The translations under genes were made by a program, and so were the position numbers. A DNA stretch of 54,340 nt from Lingula anatina (lineage: Eukaryota; Brachiopoda; Lingulata; Lingulida; Lingulidae), in NCBI RefSeq assembly GCF_001039355.2, contig NW_019774391.1, forward strand, positions 8,899 through 63,238. Reading direction: 5' to 3'. Of the stretch, positions 1-10,566 are shown in pieces; the first letter of the stretch is position 1; each line of letters opens with the position of its first letter. The notes beneath the pieces were generated by a model. That model worked only from the letters and a program-made list of their open reading frames with translations. It was not told where the DNA came from and did not search any database.

Positions 1-346
1 GGAAAAAAGTCCACATGATCGTAGATTGATGGATCATTTTGTCGGCAGCCTATTCACTTTCAGTCCATATGAACTGGGCTGACAGTTGACCGCTGCGTGT
101 CTCATGGGATAGACTTTTGACTTATTTTTTGTAGGCCTACACGCTGCTGTTCACACACAGTGTTGAAGGCGGCTTGTTTGAACGGCAGTTATATACGAAA
201 GGGAGACAAGAACTGGAGCGAGCGAGAGAGAGAGAGAGATGGCATTTATCAAAAGAGCCTGACATTCTAATTATATTAATGAATTAATAAACCTTCAGTA
301 CATTATTCATTTATTATCACGATTTAAACGTAACTTTTATTTCCAG

Positions 347-1154
347 ACGCAGGCCACAGAGACGCTGAACCTGTTCTCCCAAATTGCTGCCAACTTTAAA
401 TGTTACAGTCACTTCAAGGAGTTTGCGTGCGCTGTGCTAACTCCACGGTGTAATACAACAGGTGTACGTGTACCGCCGTGCAGGCAGATGTGCGCAGGTG
501 AGCCATGGCTTTAGGTGCCCGGTGTACGGTTTTCCCGTGGAGATTCAAATTTTACGGATTTTCCTTGTGTAAACCGCGCTTTTCTCCGGAAAGCAATATT
601 TAAAGGGATAATAACTCTTCGTATGAGACCTATATATCATAATAAAAACATTGGGAACAACTCATAGAAAATTAATTTAATCTGTTTTACCACAAAAACA
701 GCAGTTATAGCTATTATTTTGATATCTGAGCTTGTCTTTAGATCACGTGACCTCCATTGATGGCTATACTCTGTTATAATATCTTAAGTGATTTTAACAA
801 AAAACAAACTTTTTAGAAAAAAAACAAGGACTAACTTTGAATGTAAAAATGGATTCATTAACCATTGGTAAGTACGGGAAAATTGTTGTTTACTCCAGGA
901 AAATTCATTTTTTGGCCAAAACGAAGAGTTATTATCCCTTTAATCTTTATTTCCTGAATTTGAGACTTTGTACCTCTAAATGCTAATAGTCTTTACCGAT
1001 AAAAATAGACTCTCAGTATTTTGGTGTTAATAGTATCCTTCCTCCAACAAGAAAATGCCACCAAAACTATTTAAACACATTGATGGTTTATCCCTCAATG
1101 CTTGATTATTTTAATTAGTTTAATTTATTATAATTATATTGATTACTATATTGA

Positions 1155-1197
<43 letters not shown>

Positions 1198-4100
1198 AAA
1201 ATATATTAGGTAAAGAGTATGTTCAGAGTATGAAAACGTATACATTATAGGTTCAAATTTAAGTTATTTATAGTAAATAATTTTAAATTAATAGTTAGCA
1301 TTAAAATAAATCACTCACATATATTAAAATAATTAGTTAGAATTAATTGCGGAATTAATTTAAAATCAAGATTAAGGCAGGAAGCGTTAAGAACCTCTGT
1401 CTTTCCTGTTATCCAGACGCTGTGTCTTCCTGCCAGTATTACCTCAGTTATCTGAACGTCCAACTGCCGTTTGATTGCAATACCTTTCCTCACAGTAACG
1501 ACTCTGAGGTCTGCTTTACTCACTATCAGGTGCCGGGAGAAGATACAGGTGAGTGAATGTCCTTGGGGTGGGAGTGGTACGAGTGGGGGTGGGGATAGGG
1601 AGGGGGATGGTTGGGGGCGATTGGGAGTAGGTGACTAATCGCCGTGAATAGAAATATATTGAAGGACGAATTTAAAATAAATGAAGAAAATAATTTACAC
1701 TTCATGATAATTCGTTTGTTTATTTATAACTAATTTCCTTTATATTTATTTATTTGTTTATTTAGATACGTAAATTGTCTATAAACAACGTAGAAAACAA
1801 TCAGAAATTATCAGGAAAAATAGATTAGCCGTTGGTAAATAGACGCTTTATCAAACTTAATATATGTCATTATCATGTCAGTAAATACTAATGGTCCCCA
1901 ACTTACTGTGTCTTTTCTGTTTGTGTTGAAGTTTGCCCCCCAGAGAAGTTCCAGTGCAGTGCCACAGAGTGTATCCCCATGCACCATCGGTGTGACGGCT
2001 TCCCCAACTGTCTGGGAGACAAAGACGAGGAAAACTGCGGTAAGTAGGAATATTGTCCGTATAGACAAATGTATGTAGATCGCTCTAACTGACAAAACGT
2101 GCAGTTGGAGTTTGCCATAACACTAGTGACTGGCATGTGATTGACATCACAGAGAAATTAATGACTTGAGGCAAAAAAAAAAAAAAAAAAAACACTGTAA
2201 CCGTCCACGACCATACTTAAGTGGAAAAAGTCCGGGATCATGTTATCACGCTCGATTGTACGTAAGTCCGAACGTGCGTTTTTATCTTCCGGATCTCGTC
2301 CCAGACGATTACAGGAATTTTAATTCAAAAACTCAAAGTATAAGCATTGATAGACCTACTGGTGTCATCGGGGGTATGCACGGGTTCGTGGGAACAACAT
2401 CTCACATTTAGTTTTATGAAGGCCTACATCCAGGTTGGCTGTAAGCCAAAGGTATGAAAGATTTTCGGCTTGTGTTTGATAATTTTCACTTACGAATATA
2501 AATGATGTTTTCAGAAAACTTCCAGTGTGTCGAGGGCCAGTTCGCATGCGCAGATGGAGTGAGCTGTCGCCCAATCATATTCCAGTGTGATCTCGAGGCC
2601 GACTGTCCTGACAGAAGCGACGAGCAGAACTGCAATGATACCTGTAACTCTTACCAATTCCGCTGTATGAATGGGAAGTGTATTAACAAAGACTGGACGT
2701 GCGACAAATACAACGACTGCGGTGATAGGTCGGACGAACTTGGCTGCGTTCCACACAACGGTAAGTTCCAACGAAGAACGCAATTCTGTGGTAGAACCGT
2801 TCTCAACTAACGCATTCTTGAATTATTTCGCTGCAGTCTTTCCTGCTCTTCGGTTTTCTGACTGCGACAATGTATAGTCGGGCCTTTGCAAAACTTCATG
2901 AACAACGACAGAGTAATTAGATATCTGTTCAGATTTGAACTACATGTATATGACTACATGTACATTTATTAACTAAACTTTCTAAAAGTGTCGTCATTTA
3001 GTACATGTGTCAGACAGAGACCCCACTAGCGGATCAGTTGTGTGTACCATAATGTTAATGAAAATCAATGCGCATGACTGTTTTGCTTAACATTTTGGCG
3101 ATTATTTTTCTTCTTAAAATTGCTAGTGATGGTGTCAGTCCCTGTTAAATCATTTTGTTCGTGGACAGACTATTTAAAAGTCGTCCGCAGACATAGACCT
3201 TTGATGTATTATCTTTTTATCTGCACTCAGTTTATGCGTGTTTCGTTCCACATTTTGATCTCCCATTTCGTATTTTCCAGTAACGTGCCCAGTGGATCAC
3301 TTCAAGTGCCTCCTTGGAGGTCTGGGCATTGCGTATCCCAGCAGCCCTTGCATCCCCAGGAAACTCGTGTGTGACGACACCAAACACTGCGCAGACGGCA
3401 CGGATGAAATCAACTGTCGTAAGTATCATCATTAGTAACTACAGTTTATAGTGGGTACATGCGGTTCCAGGGTTTTGTTTATGGGGTTGGAGTACACCGA
3501 AAAGCTATAGACGGGGAAATTTTAATATAGCAATTAGGACACGGAAAGAACAAACTGAAAGACGATATCGTGTTTCGATTGTTTACACTTTTGGCAGTAT
3601 GGAAGGAGGGGAGGGGGGGTGCGTGCTACCTCAGAAAGTGAAGGAGGAGCACCTGTCCACTCCGGTCTCCCTTAGGTCCGCACTGAGTATCAGTTGAACA
3701 CTTCTGTTTCTTTGAAATGTATCACGTCACATTTCTTAAATGTTGATTGTAATTGTTTATTCTGTCACAGGGTGTATGCATAATGAAGTTACCATTCTGA
3801 GTAGATTTTTTTCTTCAAAAAACAAGTGGTTATGTTAAATGATTTCAGAAACATGCCTCGAATTGTTTGACCACCTGCACTTTCTCGTAGTCACACTCTT
3901 TGAGGTTGTTTATTTTCTTGTGGTTTTATATTTTTATTTTATTTTAGCCGAGAAAGAAACTGTGGTTGCAGCACCTAACTGTACAAACAACATAATAATC
4001 CCGGAGTGCTCCGATGTCATTCCGTATAAAACAACGTCCGTGACGACAGACAAGCAACGAGAACTGATGGCGAATGCTGATTGGCCGTCATTCATGAATC

Positions 4101-7100
4101 ACGTGAACTCCACGTGCTACGAGGGGTCGCTGTTTGCGTCCTGCGTGACTATGCTACCCAAGTGTGACAGTAACAATTTCCCAGTGCCGCTTTGCAAACA
4201 TGTATGCGAAGGTAGGCAGACGCTGTTACTTTTAAATTTTCAGCACTTTACAGTTACAGTATTTTTTTAAATATTTTAAAATATCTCACTGCATGTTCTG
4301 ATTCCCTCTCAGTTTCTTCTCATATCATTGGATCTGCCTGATTGTCACTCGCCATATCTTCATTTAAAAATTTACTCTTTCATTTTTCTTTCTTTCTTTC
4401 TTTCTTTATTTATTTAGTGATGCATATAACTGAAATTTGTCTACTGGCATTGCTTTTTTGAAATAAAGAGTAACCTATTGATGAATTTTTTTTGGAATTC
4501 CGTTGCTTGCTTAATTGTATCGATATGTTTGCAGTATTTAAAATCGGATTGATAACTTCAATATACATTTTTCATTTTTCTTTCAGATTTCAAGAGCAAT
4601 TGCCCCGCCATCTTCAGAGCTCTTCCAGAGTTCGGCAAGCAACTGGACTGTGAGGCACTCCCAGTGTACGGCAGAGGACTGGACTGCCTGTACGGGGATA
4701 TGATTCCGCCAACCACTGAGACACCGACTGTCTTCCCAGGTATGTTGTGGTCCCCCATGTGTTACGCTGATTACACATTAAATGCACCGATTGAGTTGAC
4801 TAAAAAATTTTAGATGAACTGCTGTTAAAATTCACTCATTAGCCATAGTTTTGAAAGAAAATCTTCTGAGGGAGTGCGTGAGAAATGACAGAGATGGTGA
4901 AGTTATCGCAAACCAGTGTGCCTTAGTCCAGTGAAGCTTATATTTGTTCAAAAATGCCTTGTACGTACATAGTTAACAAGGCAGGTGACCTTGAAGCAGC
5001 CTCCTTAAATTGATATAAAATAACTGTATTTTGGCAAACACCATTGCGATGCCTGTATCACGATGTTGAAGTTAGTATTAACAGTAATTGGAAACATGGG
5101 GTTTTAATTAGATATTCCACTCCGAGTCTTGCGACAAACAGTGCAGTGCAGAATAACAATAACGATATCTCCTAGTTGCGGTTTGTTGGGTGCGGCAGAT
5201 TAAAATTGTTCTTTCTCGTCATTTAATTACAATGTAATATCCACAAACATCTTTCTTTCTTTATCTAAGTAAATATGTTCAAAATAACGTTATTTTAATA
5301 AATTCATCTCCCTCACATCACAAATCCTTTATTATTATTATTATTATTATTATTCCAGGGACCCCAGAGCAGCCTCGTTGTGAACCCCTAACTATAGAGG
5401 CCTGTAAGGACATGGGTTACAACATCACAGCGTTCCCAAATTACCTGGATCAACAGACACAGGTAGGCCATAACTGACACTTGACGTACATATTCTCCAA
5501 ACCTATGTTAATAATTATGATAAAGTTTTATCAATGGTCTAAAATCCATATAAAATGTTCACTAGATTTGACATTGGTAAAATGAATAAGATGAATTAAG
5601 TCAAATAATACAGGTTTGCAATTAAAATATATAGTACAATTTTAGGATATAAAAGTCAGTCAAATCAGTCATTAAACTTTTTGAAAATGAGAGTTTTTAA
5701 TTCATTTAAAAAAAATCTTCTCAGGTTTGGTTGCAGTTAAAGCATTCATAGATAAACTCAAGTTCTGACATTAATTACTGGTGGCCAGTTCAGATATGTG
5801 CGTCTAAATTACTCGGTATTTTAATTGATTGTTAAAACATTTATCTACGCATATTGTTATTTTTCAATTCCTTTAAATAATTAATGCTCGTGTTTTGCAG
5901 GCGGAGGCGGAGTATTACGTCAGTGTTTTGTCAGCGGTTCATTCTATCTACAGATGCCACGACTCCTTGATGACATTTGGCTGCGCTGCACTGGCGCCAT
6001 CTTGTGTCGGTGAACAGAGGCGCCCTCCATGTCGCAGTTTGTGTGAAGGTAAACGTCCAAGAAATGTAAAGTCTATTTTTGAAGAAAATGTTAATTACGA
6101 CAGCGTAGATATAGAGAATAGATTTTCCTATTTCAAACTTGCTAAAATTCCATCAACTAACTTCAGCCACGACCGCTGGGTGTCAGCAGCAGCTAGGGTT
6201 TGCCGACTTCCAGTGGAACATCGACTGTTCCATGTTCCCAGACTCCACGGACAGCGCGGTGTGTGTACCGCCACCGTCACAGCCACACAACCAAAGTACG
6301 TTTATTAACTTCTATATATTGCTATTTCTAACTGCACTGTTTACTTAGATCAGGGATAGTTACCAATGTGAGACCGTCGTACCACGTATTTACATGTATT
6401 TATTTATTAAAGAACCTATTGTTATTATACATCAATTTCTTACTGTATTTATTACTCATATTATGGAATATGTAACAAGAGGTTCCGCTCCCAACATATT
6501 CATTAGCTTTTACCTCCCATTTTGAACTCAGCGTTTTTACTATTATTATTATTATTATTATCATTATTATTATTATTATTATTATTGGTAATACTTTGAT
6601 GTGTACAGGAAAATAGTCATATCTTCAGTAAGAGAATAATGTTATGTGCTGTACGTTGTCACTGTTCCAGCTCAGTGTCGTGAAGACCAGTTTGACTGCG
6701 GAGACGGGCAGTGTGTCAGCTTGGTAGACAGGTGTGACAGCAGCATTGACTGCAACAATGTCGCTGATGAGAGGAACTGCGGTGAGTTCTTGTCTTTCTT
6801 TTCTCTGTGACAGTGCTGTATATTTATATCTTCATTTGCAGATCTCGGTGAATGCAACCAGTTACACAGATTAACACGCCTTCTACTGTTTCCAATGTGC
6901 TTTTATAATTGCTAGCAATCTGATACACTGATTGCATTCAGCCACGGTTCCTGCAGAGCATAATCGTTCTACGTAGACCGATAGTTTCAACGGGGATGTG
7001 CTCTAAGATGTCGATTTCCTTTTACTATAACAACTATTCTTTTCACCCCTTTTCACATTGAACAGTACAGTTCTTAGTGGCCTTATGTCCCACACGGGAC

Positions 7101-8676
7101 GAAAAATAATGATGAGTACAGTTCTCTGTATCGCACCAGTTTGGCTGACCTTAAATTGTTCATTTGCTACAGGGACTTAGACCCCATTCCCATAGATTTT
7201 AGATCGATCTATTCCTGTGGGGAGTCTCACTAGATTACTGTCAGCTTAGCCAGCTTAAGCGTCTGTCCCGCCTACTAAAAGCTGTAACAGTGTAAGGGAG
7301 TAATTAACTATGGTGCGCGCTCGGCTGACTGCAATTTAGCGTGAACCCCCAGGGAGTTAGGTCGATCTAAATCTAAATCTCTGGATCGATCTACATCTCT
7401 GGGAATGCACCCTTAAACTCTCTGTTATAAGTTCTTACGATGTTTAAAATCCCAGGTGTAACATGCAATATCGATAAGGTTTACGCCTATCATTTCTCTC
7501 AACCTGATATGTTCTCCTCTCCAGAGGGGTTCACGTGTATTGAGGGCCAGTTCGCCTGCCAGGACGGACAGCAGTGTATCCCCCTGGCCTGGGCGTGTGA
7601 TGCTCCCAATACCCCGGACTGTCGTGATGGATCAGACGAGTCAGGCTGCAGTGAGTATTGGGATGTGCTTGAGAGAGAAAGAGAAATAATGAGAGAGGGA
7701 GGGAGAGAGAGAGAAGAGAGGGGGGATACACAGACACAGAGAGAGAGAGAGAGGGTTGAGAGAGAGGGAGGGGGATAGTTACACACACAGACAGAGAGAC
7801 AGAGAGAGAGAGACAGAGAGAGGGAGAGAGAGAGGGAGAGGGGAGGAAGGGGAGAAGAAGGAGGGAGAGAGAGAGGGGGAAAGATACAGAGAGGGAGAGA
7901 GAGGGAGAGGGGGAGGAAGGGGGAGAAGAAGGAGGGAGAGAGAGAGGGGGAAAGATACAGAGAGGGAGAGAGAGAAGAGAGGAAGGGAGAGACAGGAAGC
8001 GATGCAGACACACACACACAGATGCAGATGCACACAGAAAGAGAGAACGTGAGTGTATGAGTTGGTGTAAGAGTTGATAACACAGTAGTCAATTGCAGAG
8101 AGAATGAGATTCGGGAAGGATTGCAAAGATAGAGTAGGAAAGAGAGAGGACAAGGAGGGAGGTAAACGTGGCAAAGATGAGAGATATACAGACTGGATTA
8201 AAACTCGACCAAAGATTAAATCAAATGAAATGTTTCCTGCGTTGAGAAAAAAATTCAAGTATAACTGCGTGACATTGGCGTTTTAGATATAAACACTGTC
8301 GTAAACGTCAAGCATATATGTCATGAGTTTTCTTTTCCTCTCTTATTAGCCACAGAATGCGACTTCCTGTGTAGAAGCGGAGAAAACGTGTACAGCACCG
8401 GCGCATGCGTATACAGCGACTGGGTTTGTGATGGCGTCGCAGACTGCACAGACGGATCTGACGAACAAACTTGTAAGTTTTACATTTATTGAAATGTTAT
8501 TCACGATAACGTATTTCAATATTTTGATGGATAATTTTGAAAATGCCATTATATTTTTAATGAGAATTTTTTCTTTCTTTTCAGGCCAAAAACGCAGGCG
8601 GCGACGCGCAGTCCCAACCACCCATAAGCCAATCAGAAGAATAGATGCCAAATATTCCAAGATAAACCATAAGTGA
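347..8676 (+). CDS. FZ/LDLa modular extracellular protein, 3' part (14 exons)
   Basis: Spliced by eye from AG acceptors and GT donors with continuous frame. Exons: 347-497, 1417-1548, 1932-2039, 2515-2760, 3281-3418, 3948-4211, 4587-4739, 5359-5462, 5901-6048, 6167-6295, 6671-6781, 7525-7650, 8350-8472, 8585-8676 (stop TGA 8674-8676). They total 2025 nt, giving 674 residues plus stop. Domain order is FZ1 (second part only), LDLa1-4, FZ2, FZ3, LDLa5-7 and a basic tail. All cysteines expected of each module are present. The first exon here starts in phase 0 inside an FZ domain, so more exons lie to the left of the window; signal peptide or membrane anchor is not visible. FZ plus LDLa arrays occur in corin-type proteins, but no trypsin-like protease follows here. 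Likely role (inference): extracellular binding of lipid-modified or protein ligands. AATAAA signals follow at 8984 and 9000. Confidence 0.9.
600..943 (+). mobile_element. family A MITE-like element, copy 1 (TTAA ends)
   Basis: Non-coding element in the first visible intron of the FZ/LDLa gene. It begins TTAAAGGGATAATAACTCTT and ends in the exact reverse complement; the inverted repeats are 23 bp and perfect. Both ends overlap TTAA, the target duplicated by piggyBac-type transposons, so this may be a non-autonomous piggyBac-like MITE (inference). Related copies: 13123-13436, 20984-21321, 54217-end. Confidence 0.75.
1154..1196. repeat. (ATT)n microsatellite
   Basis: Pure ATT repeat within the intron before exon 1417-1548. 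Confidence 0.9.
1932..3418 (+). other. LDLa repeats 1-4 (exons 3-5)
   Basis: Exon 1932-2039 encodes one LDLa module with six cysteines and the calcium-site run GDKDEENC. Exon 2515-2760 encodes two modules (PDRSDEQNC and GDRSDELGC endings). Exon 3281-3418 encodes a fourth with a longer insertion between cysteines 2 and 3 and the ending ADGTDEINC. All exons start and end in phase 1, so each is a symmetric unit. The acidic SDE-type residues that bind calcium in this family are kept in all four, so they should fold normally. Confidence 0.88.
3948..4739 (+). other. FZ2 domain (exons 6-7)
   Basis: Exon 3948-4211 carries FZ cysteines 1-7 (from APNCTNN to HVCE) and exon 4587-4739 carries cysteines 8-10 (SNCPA, LDCEA, LDCLY). 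The ten-cysteine count is complete. The phase-1 intron after cysteine 7 is at the same place as in FZ1 and FZ3, but the first part is a single exon here. A Pro/Thr-rich linker ([11 protein letters not shown]) leads into FZ3. There is a likely N-glycosylation site NCT at the domain start and NST before cysteine 3. Confidence 0.88.
5331..5354. repeat. (ATT)n microsatellite at a splice acceptor
   Basis: ATT repeat that forms most of the polypyrimidine side of the acceptor for the FZ3 exon starting at 5359 (TATTCCAG follows directly). Confidence 0.9.
5359..6295 (+). other. FZ3 domain (exons 8-10)
   Basis: Three exons encode a complete ten-cysteine FZ domain. Exon 5359-5462 has cysteines 1-2 with the classic N-terminal pattern [20 protein letters not shown], close to canonical Frizzled CRDs. 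Exon 5901-6048 has cysteines 3-7 and exon 6167-6295 has cysteines 8-10 ([11 protein letters not shown]). The junction 5462/5901 is phase 0 (Gln/Ala); the others are phase 1. The phase-0 junction corresponds to the start of exon 347 in FZ1. The best-conserved FZ of the three. Confidence 0.9.
6541..6586. repeat. (ATT)n microsatellite
   Basis: Interrupted ATT repeat in the intron between FZ3 and LDLa5. Confidence 0.9.
6931..7004. mobile_element. family B fragment
   Basis: Partial copy resembling the right end of the variant family B element at 41347-41577: shared TTGCANTCAG, then a CTACGTAGA core and a GTTTCA run near the end. It lies in the intron after LDLa5, close to the full family B copy at 7180-7412. 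Confidence 0.45.
7180..7412. mobile_element. family B foldback element, copy 1
   Basis: Starts GACCCCATTCCCATAG and ends CTGGGAATGCACCC, with imperfect inverted symmetry along its whole length and GATCGATC near both ends. Flanked by TTA on both sides (7177-7179, 7413-7415). Non-coding and intronic (between LDLa5 and LDLa6). The 3-bp duplications suit PIF/Harbinger-like non-autonomous elements (inference). Confidence 0.75.
7664..8055 (+). repeat. GA-rich purine tract with internal tandem duplication
   Basis: About 390 bp of almost pure purine on the plus strand (GAGAGA, GGGAGA), beginning 14 bp after the donor of exon 7525-7650. A unit of roughly 76 bp ending in AAAGATACAGAGAGGGAGAG is present twice in tandem (around 7815-7965). 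Such mirror-symmetric purine runs can form triplex DNA. The open frames here are low-complexity artefacts. Confidence 0.85.
8585..8676 (+). other. terminal exon with polybasic C-terminal tail
   Basis: The last exon supplies the final cysteine of LDLa7 and then a short tail beginning [15 protein letters not shown] and ending INHK before TGA. The tail has no hydrophobic segment, so no C-terminal membrane anchor. The RRRRRA run resembles a furin-type basic cleavage site or a heparin-binding patch (inference only). The acceptor is a clear pyrimidine tract ending TTTTCAG at 8584. Confidence 0.82.
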
Positions 8677-8983
8677 CAACGCTGACATAGCCAGTCAAAT
8701 AATTTGGTCAACCAAGGATGGCATTTATGTCACATGATGAATTACTTGATATTCCTGGCGCAAAAACACAATAAGTTTACCATTGTTGGCTAAAGTTTCA
8801 AGCAAGAAACATTTTATCCAGAAATGAAACTGAATTCACTGATACAGATACGACAGAATAATTTGAAGGACACGTGAAATTTCTGTTGACATGACAACAA
8901 GATACGTTGCAAAGCTTTTTATAACGACTACGTAAAAATGACAAAAACAAACAATCTCTCTTCATAACAGTTCCCAATATGTA

Positions 8984-9005
8984 AATAAATTAATTTGTAA
9001 ATAAA
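8984..9005 (+). terminator. polyadenylation signals of the FZ/LDLa gene
   Basis: Two AATAAA hexamers, at 8984-8989 and 9000-9005, lie about 310-330 bp after the stop codon of the FZ/LDLa gene and on its strand. They are the first such pair after the stop, giving a 3' UTR of roughly 350 bp. Confidence 0.5.
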
Positions 9006-9690
9006 GAATATCTTCTACGTGTGTATTTAAAGAGGTAGTTCATAGGAATTTAGTTTGCCTAAAACCCTGCATTACACTATAAGAAAAGCTTAAGCCTTAC
9101 GGCTTAAAAGTTATGTGACGTATGTATATTCCTACACATGACGGTTGGTCTGTACTCAGAAATTGTCCAAATTACGTCGTCTGCATTATTCCTACGAAAT
9201 ACCTCTTTAAAATAACTACTGCACAAAAACATTTAGTGCTACATTGTATTATTTGTATATAAACAGTTGACGTATACCTTGATGTTGAATAGAAACAATT
9301 ATATTTACTTTGCAATGTAATCTACATACCTGATTTGTTTATTGTTCAATATTAAAATCTATTTTAAGATATACCGACTTATTTCTTCTTAAAACATAAA
9401 TGCCACGCATTAATTGTGGACGCAGGAAGAGTACGGCGTGTTTCCTGAGAACGCAAACAAATAAATATCTAGGCAATGTCATCTTGGTTAAAACGGGGTT
9501 CATTTTCTCGTGATACGTTTCTTTGATACCTTAGGTACATGTAGCTCTCGTAATTAATTTTTGAACTCTGATTTTTGAACTCTTATTATATTATCATTGG
9601 GAATACCATATTAACGCCATATTCTATATGAAAACAAACTTAAGTTAACCCAGAATTATTTTGAAAGCAAATTGAAGCTCCTCAGTCCGG
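9006..9690. other. intergenic region between converging genes
   Basis: AT-rich sequence between the 3' ends of the plus-strand FZ/LDLa gene and the minus-strand membrane protein gene. A minus-strand AATAAA (9338-9343, TTTATT on the plus strand) could end the latter. No coding exon seen. Confidence 0.4.
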
Positions 9691-10532
9691 CTATATTTGA
9701 GTGGCCATCATGCTTGCCAAGAAAACCACCTCCAGGAAGTTGGAAAGGTACATGCCGCCAGTTTTCAAGCTCGGTACCATAGCTTGACCCAGAAAACCAG
9801 CGAGCTGCAAGTAGAACAGCCACGCCCACCCCCTCTGCCACCAGCCAATGGCGCCAACAATCACTCCAAATAAACCAATCAGCATGACGGGGAGGATCAT
9901 GTCAAAGGTCACCTGAAAAAAATGGGAAAATAAGAGGATCGACATTGGCAATTGACTGGTATGTTGACTAGAGTCGCAAAAAGAAATTAACCAGTAGGAG
10001 TTTTTTTCTTAGTTACTGGGAATCCACGCTTGTTTCAAATGTGCCTTTAATATATCTCCGACCTTGACCTAAACCTATATTTCACCTTGACCTTGCTCCT
10101 GTCCAATGTCCACTTTGCAATCCCACCTTCTAAGGACAAGGCATAATTCCCTGCCACTTTTCCGTGATAGGTAACAAGTCCATGAACCACAAACGCCGCC
10201 GTCAGAAGATAGCTCCCAGTCATTAACCAATCATAACCCTGCAACATGCCGACTGCGATATACGCCAGACTGGTGAAGGTCAAGGGCACGATGACGTAAT
10301 GGAGGAAGAAACACAAATCAGCCAATTGTAACGAAGCTCCCCCGGGGCCGCGTAGAGCTCCCATGGCAAGTCTTACGTTGTCCAACAGCCCCCCGCAGGC
10401 CACCATGAGGAAGGGGATAGCGATGGCGGGGGAATAGTTCTGTCCACTGAAGATGATGATCTGTTGTTTGTACGCTAAACTGCCGTGGAGGACAGAATAC
10501 GTCATAAATGGGAGAGCTTTGATCAACGACAT
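9691..10532 (-). CDS. uncharacterised multi-pass membrane protein (2 exons)
   Basis: Two exons on the minus strand. Exon 1 runs from ATG at 10532 down to 10092 (donor AAG|GTCAAG) or 10086 (AAG|GTGAAA), both phase 0. Exon 2 is 9912-9691, after a TTTTTTTTCAG acceptor, ending in TAG. The product is 220 or 222 residues with about six hydrophobic stretches: around AIAIPFLMVACGG, LCFFLHYVIVPLTFTSLAYIAV, WLMTGSYLLTAAFVVHGLV, ILPVMLIGLFGVIVGAIGWW, AWLFYLQLAGFLGQAM and NFLEVVFLASMM. I do not recognise the family. The frame stays open upstream of the ATG to about 10566, and an AG near there could be the acceptor of an extra 5' exon, so the true N-terminus may be longer. Its 5' side faces the 3' end of the SLC16-like gene. 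Confidence 0.7.
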
Positions 10533-10566
10533 GCTGCTCACGCCGAGGAATTTCTTAAAGGAACAG

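Larger units (their letters stand above)
347..1548 (+). other. FZ1 domain, C-terminal part (exons 1-2 in window)
   Basis: Two exons encode the second part of a Frizzled cysteine-rich domain. Cysteines 3 to 10 of the usual ten are visible: KC, AC, RC, PC, MC, SC, DC and VC contexts, with the typical LPFDCNTFP segment before the last cysteine. Cysteines 1 and 2 must be in an exon left of the window. The donor at 498 (GTGAGC) and acceptor before 1417 join in phase 1. The domain is followed by a short linker (QVPGEDT) into LDLa1. The 919-bp intron carries a family A repeat (600-943). Confidence 0.85.
6671..8472 (+). other. LDLa repeats 5-7 (exons 11-13)
   Basis: Exons 6671-6781, 7525-7650 and 8350-8472 each encode one six-cysteine LDLa module. 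LDLa5 ends NNVADERNC, so the first acidic position of the usual DxSDE calcium site is Asn; binding may be weaker. LDLa6 (ending RDGSDESGC) shares the run EGQFAC with LDLa2, which suggests a more recent duplication of that pair. LDLa7 ends TDGSDEQTC, its last cysteine codon being split between exons 13 and 14. The intron after exon 12 holds a long GA-rich tract. Confidence 0.88.

Noticed and set aside
7499-8258. Long open frames on both strands through the GA/CT-rich tract (up to 197 codons)
   Set aside because: Pure low-complexity Ser/Leu/Pro or Arg/Glu peptides produced by the purine repeat; the real exon is only 7525-7650.
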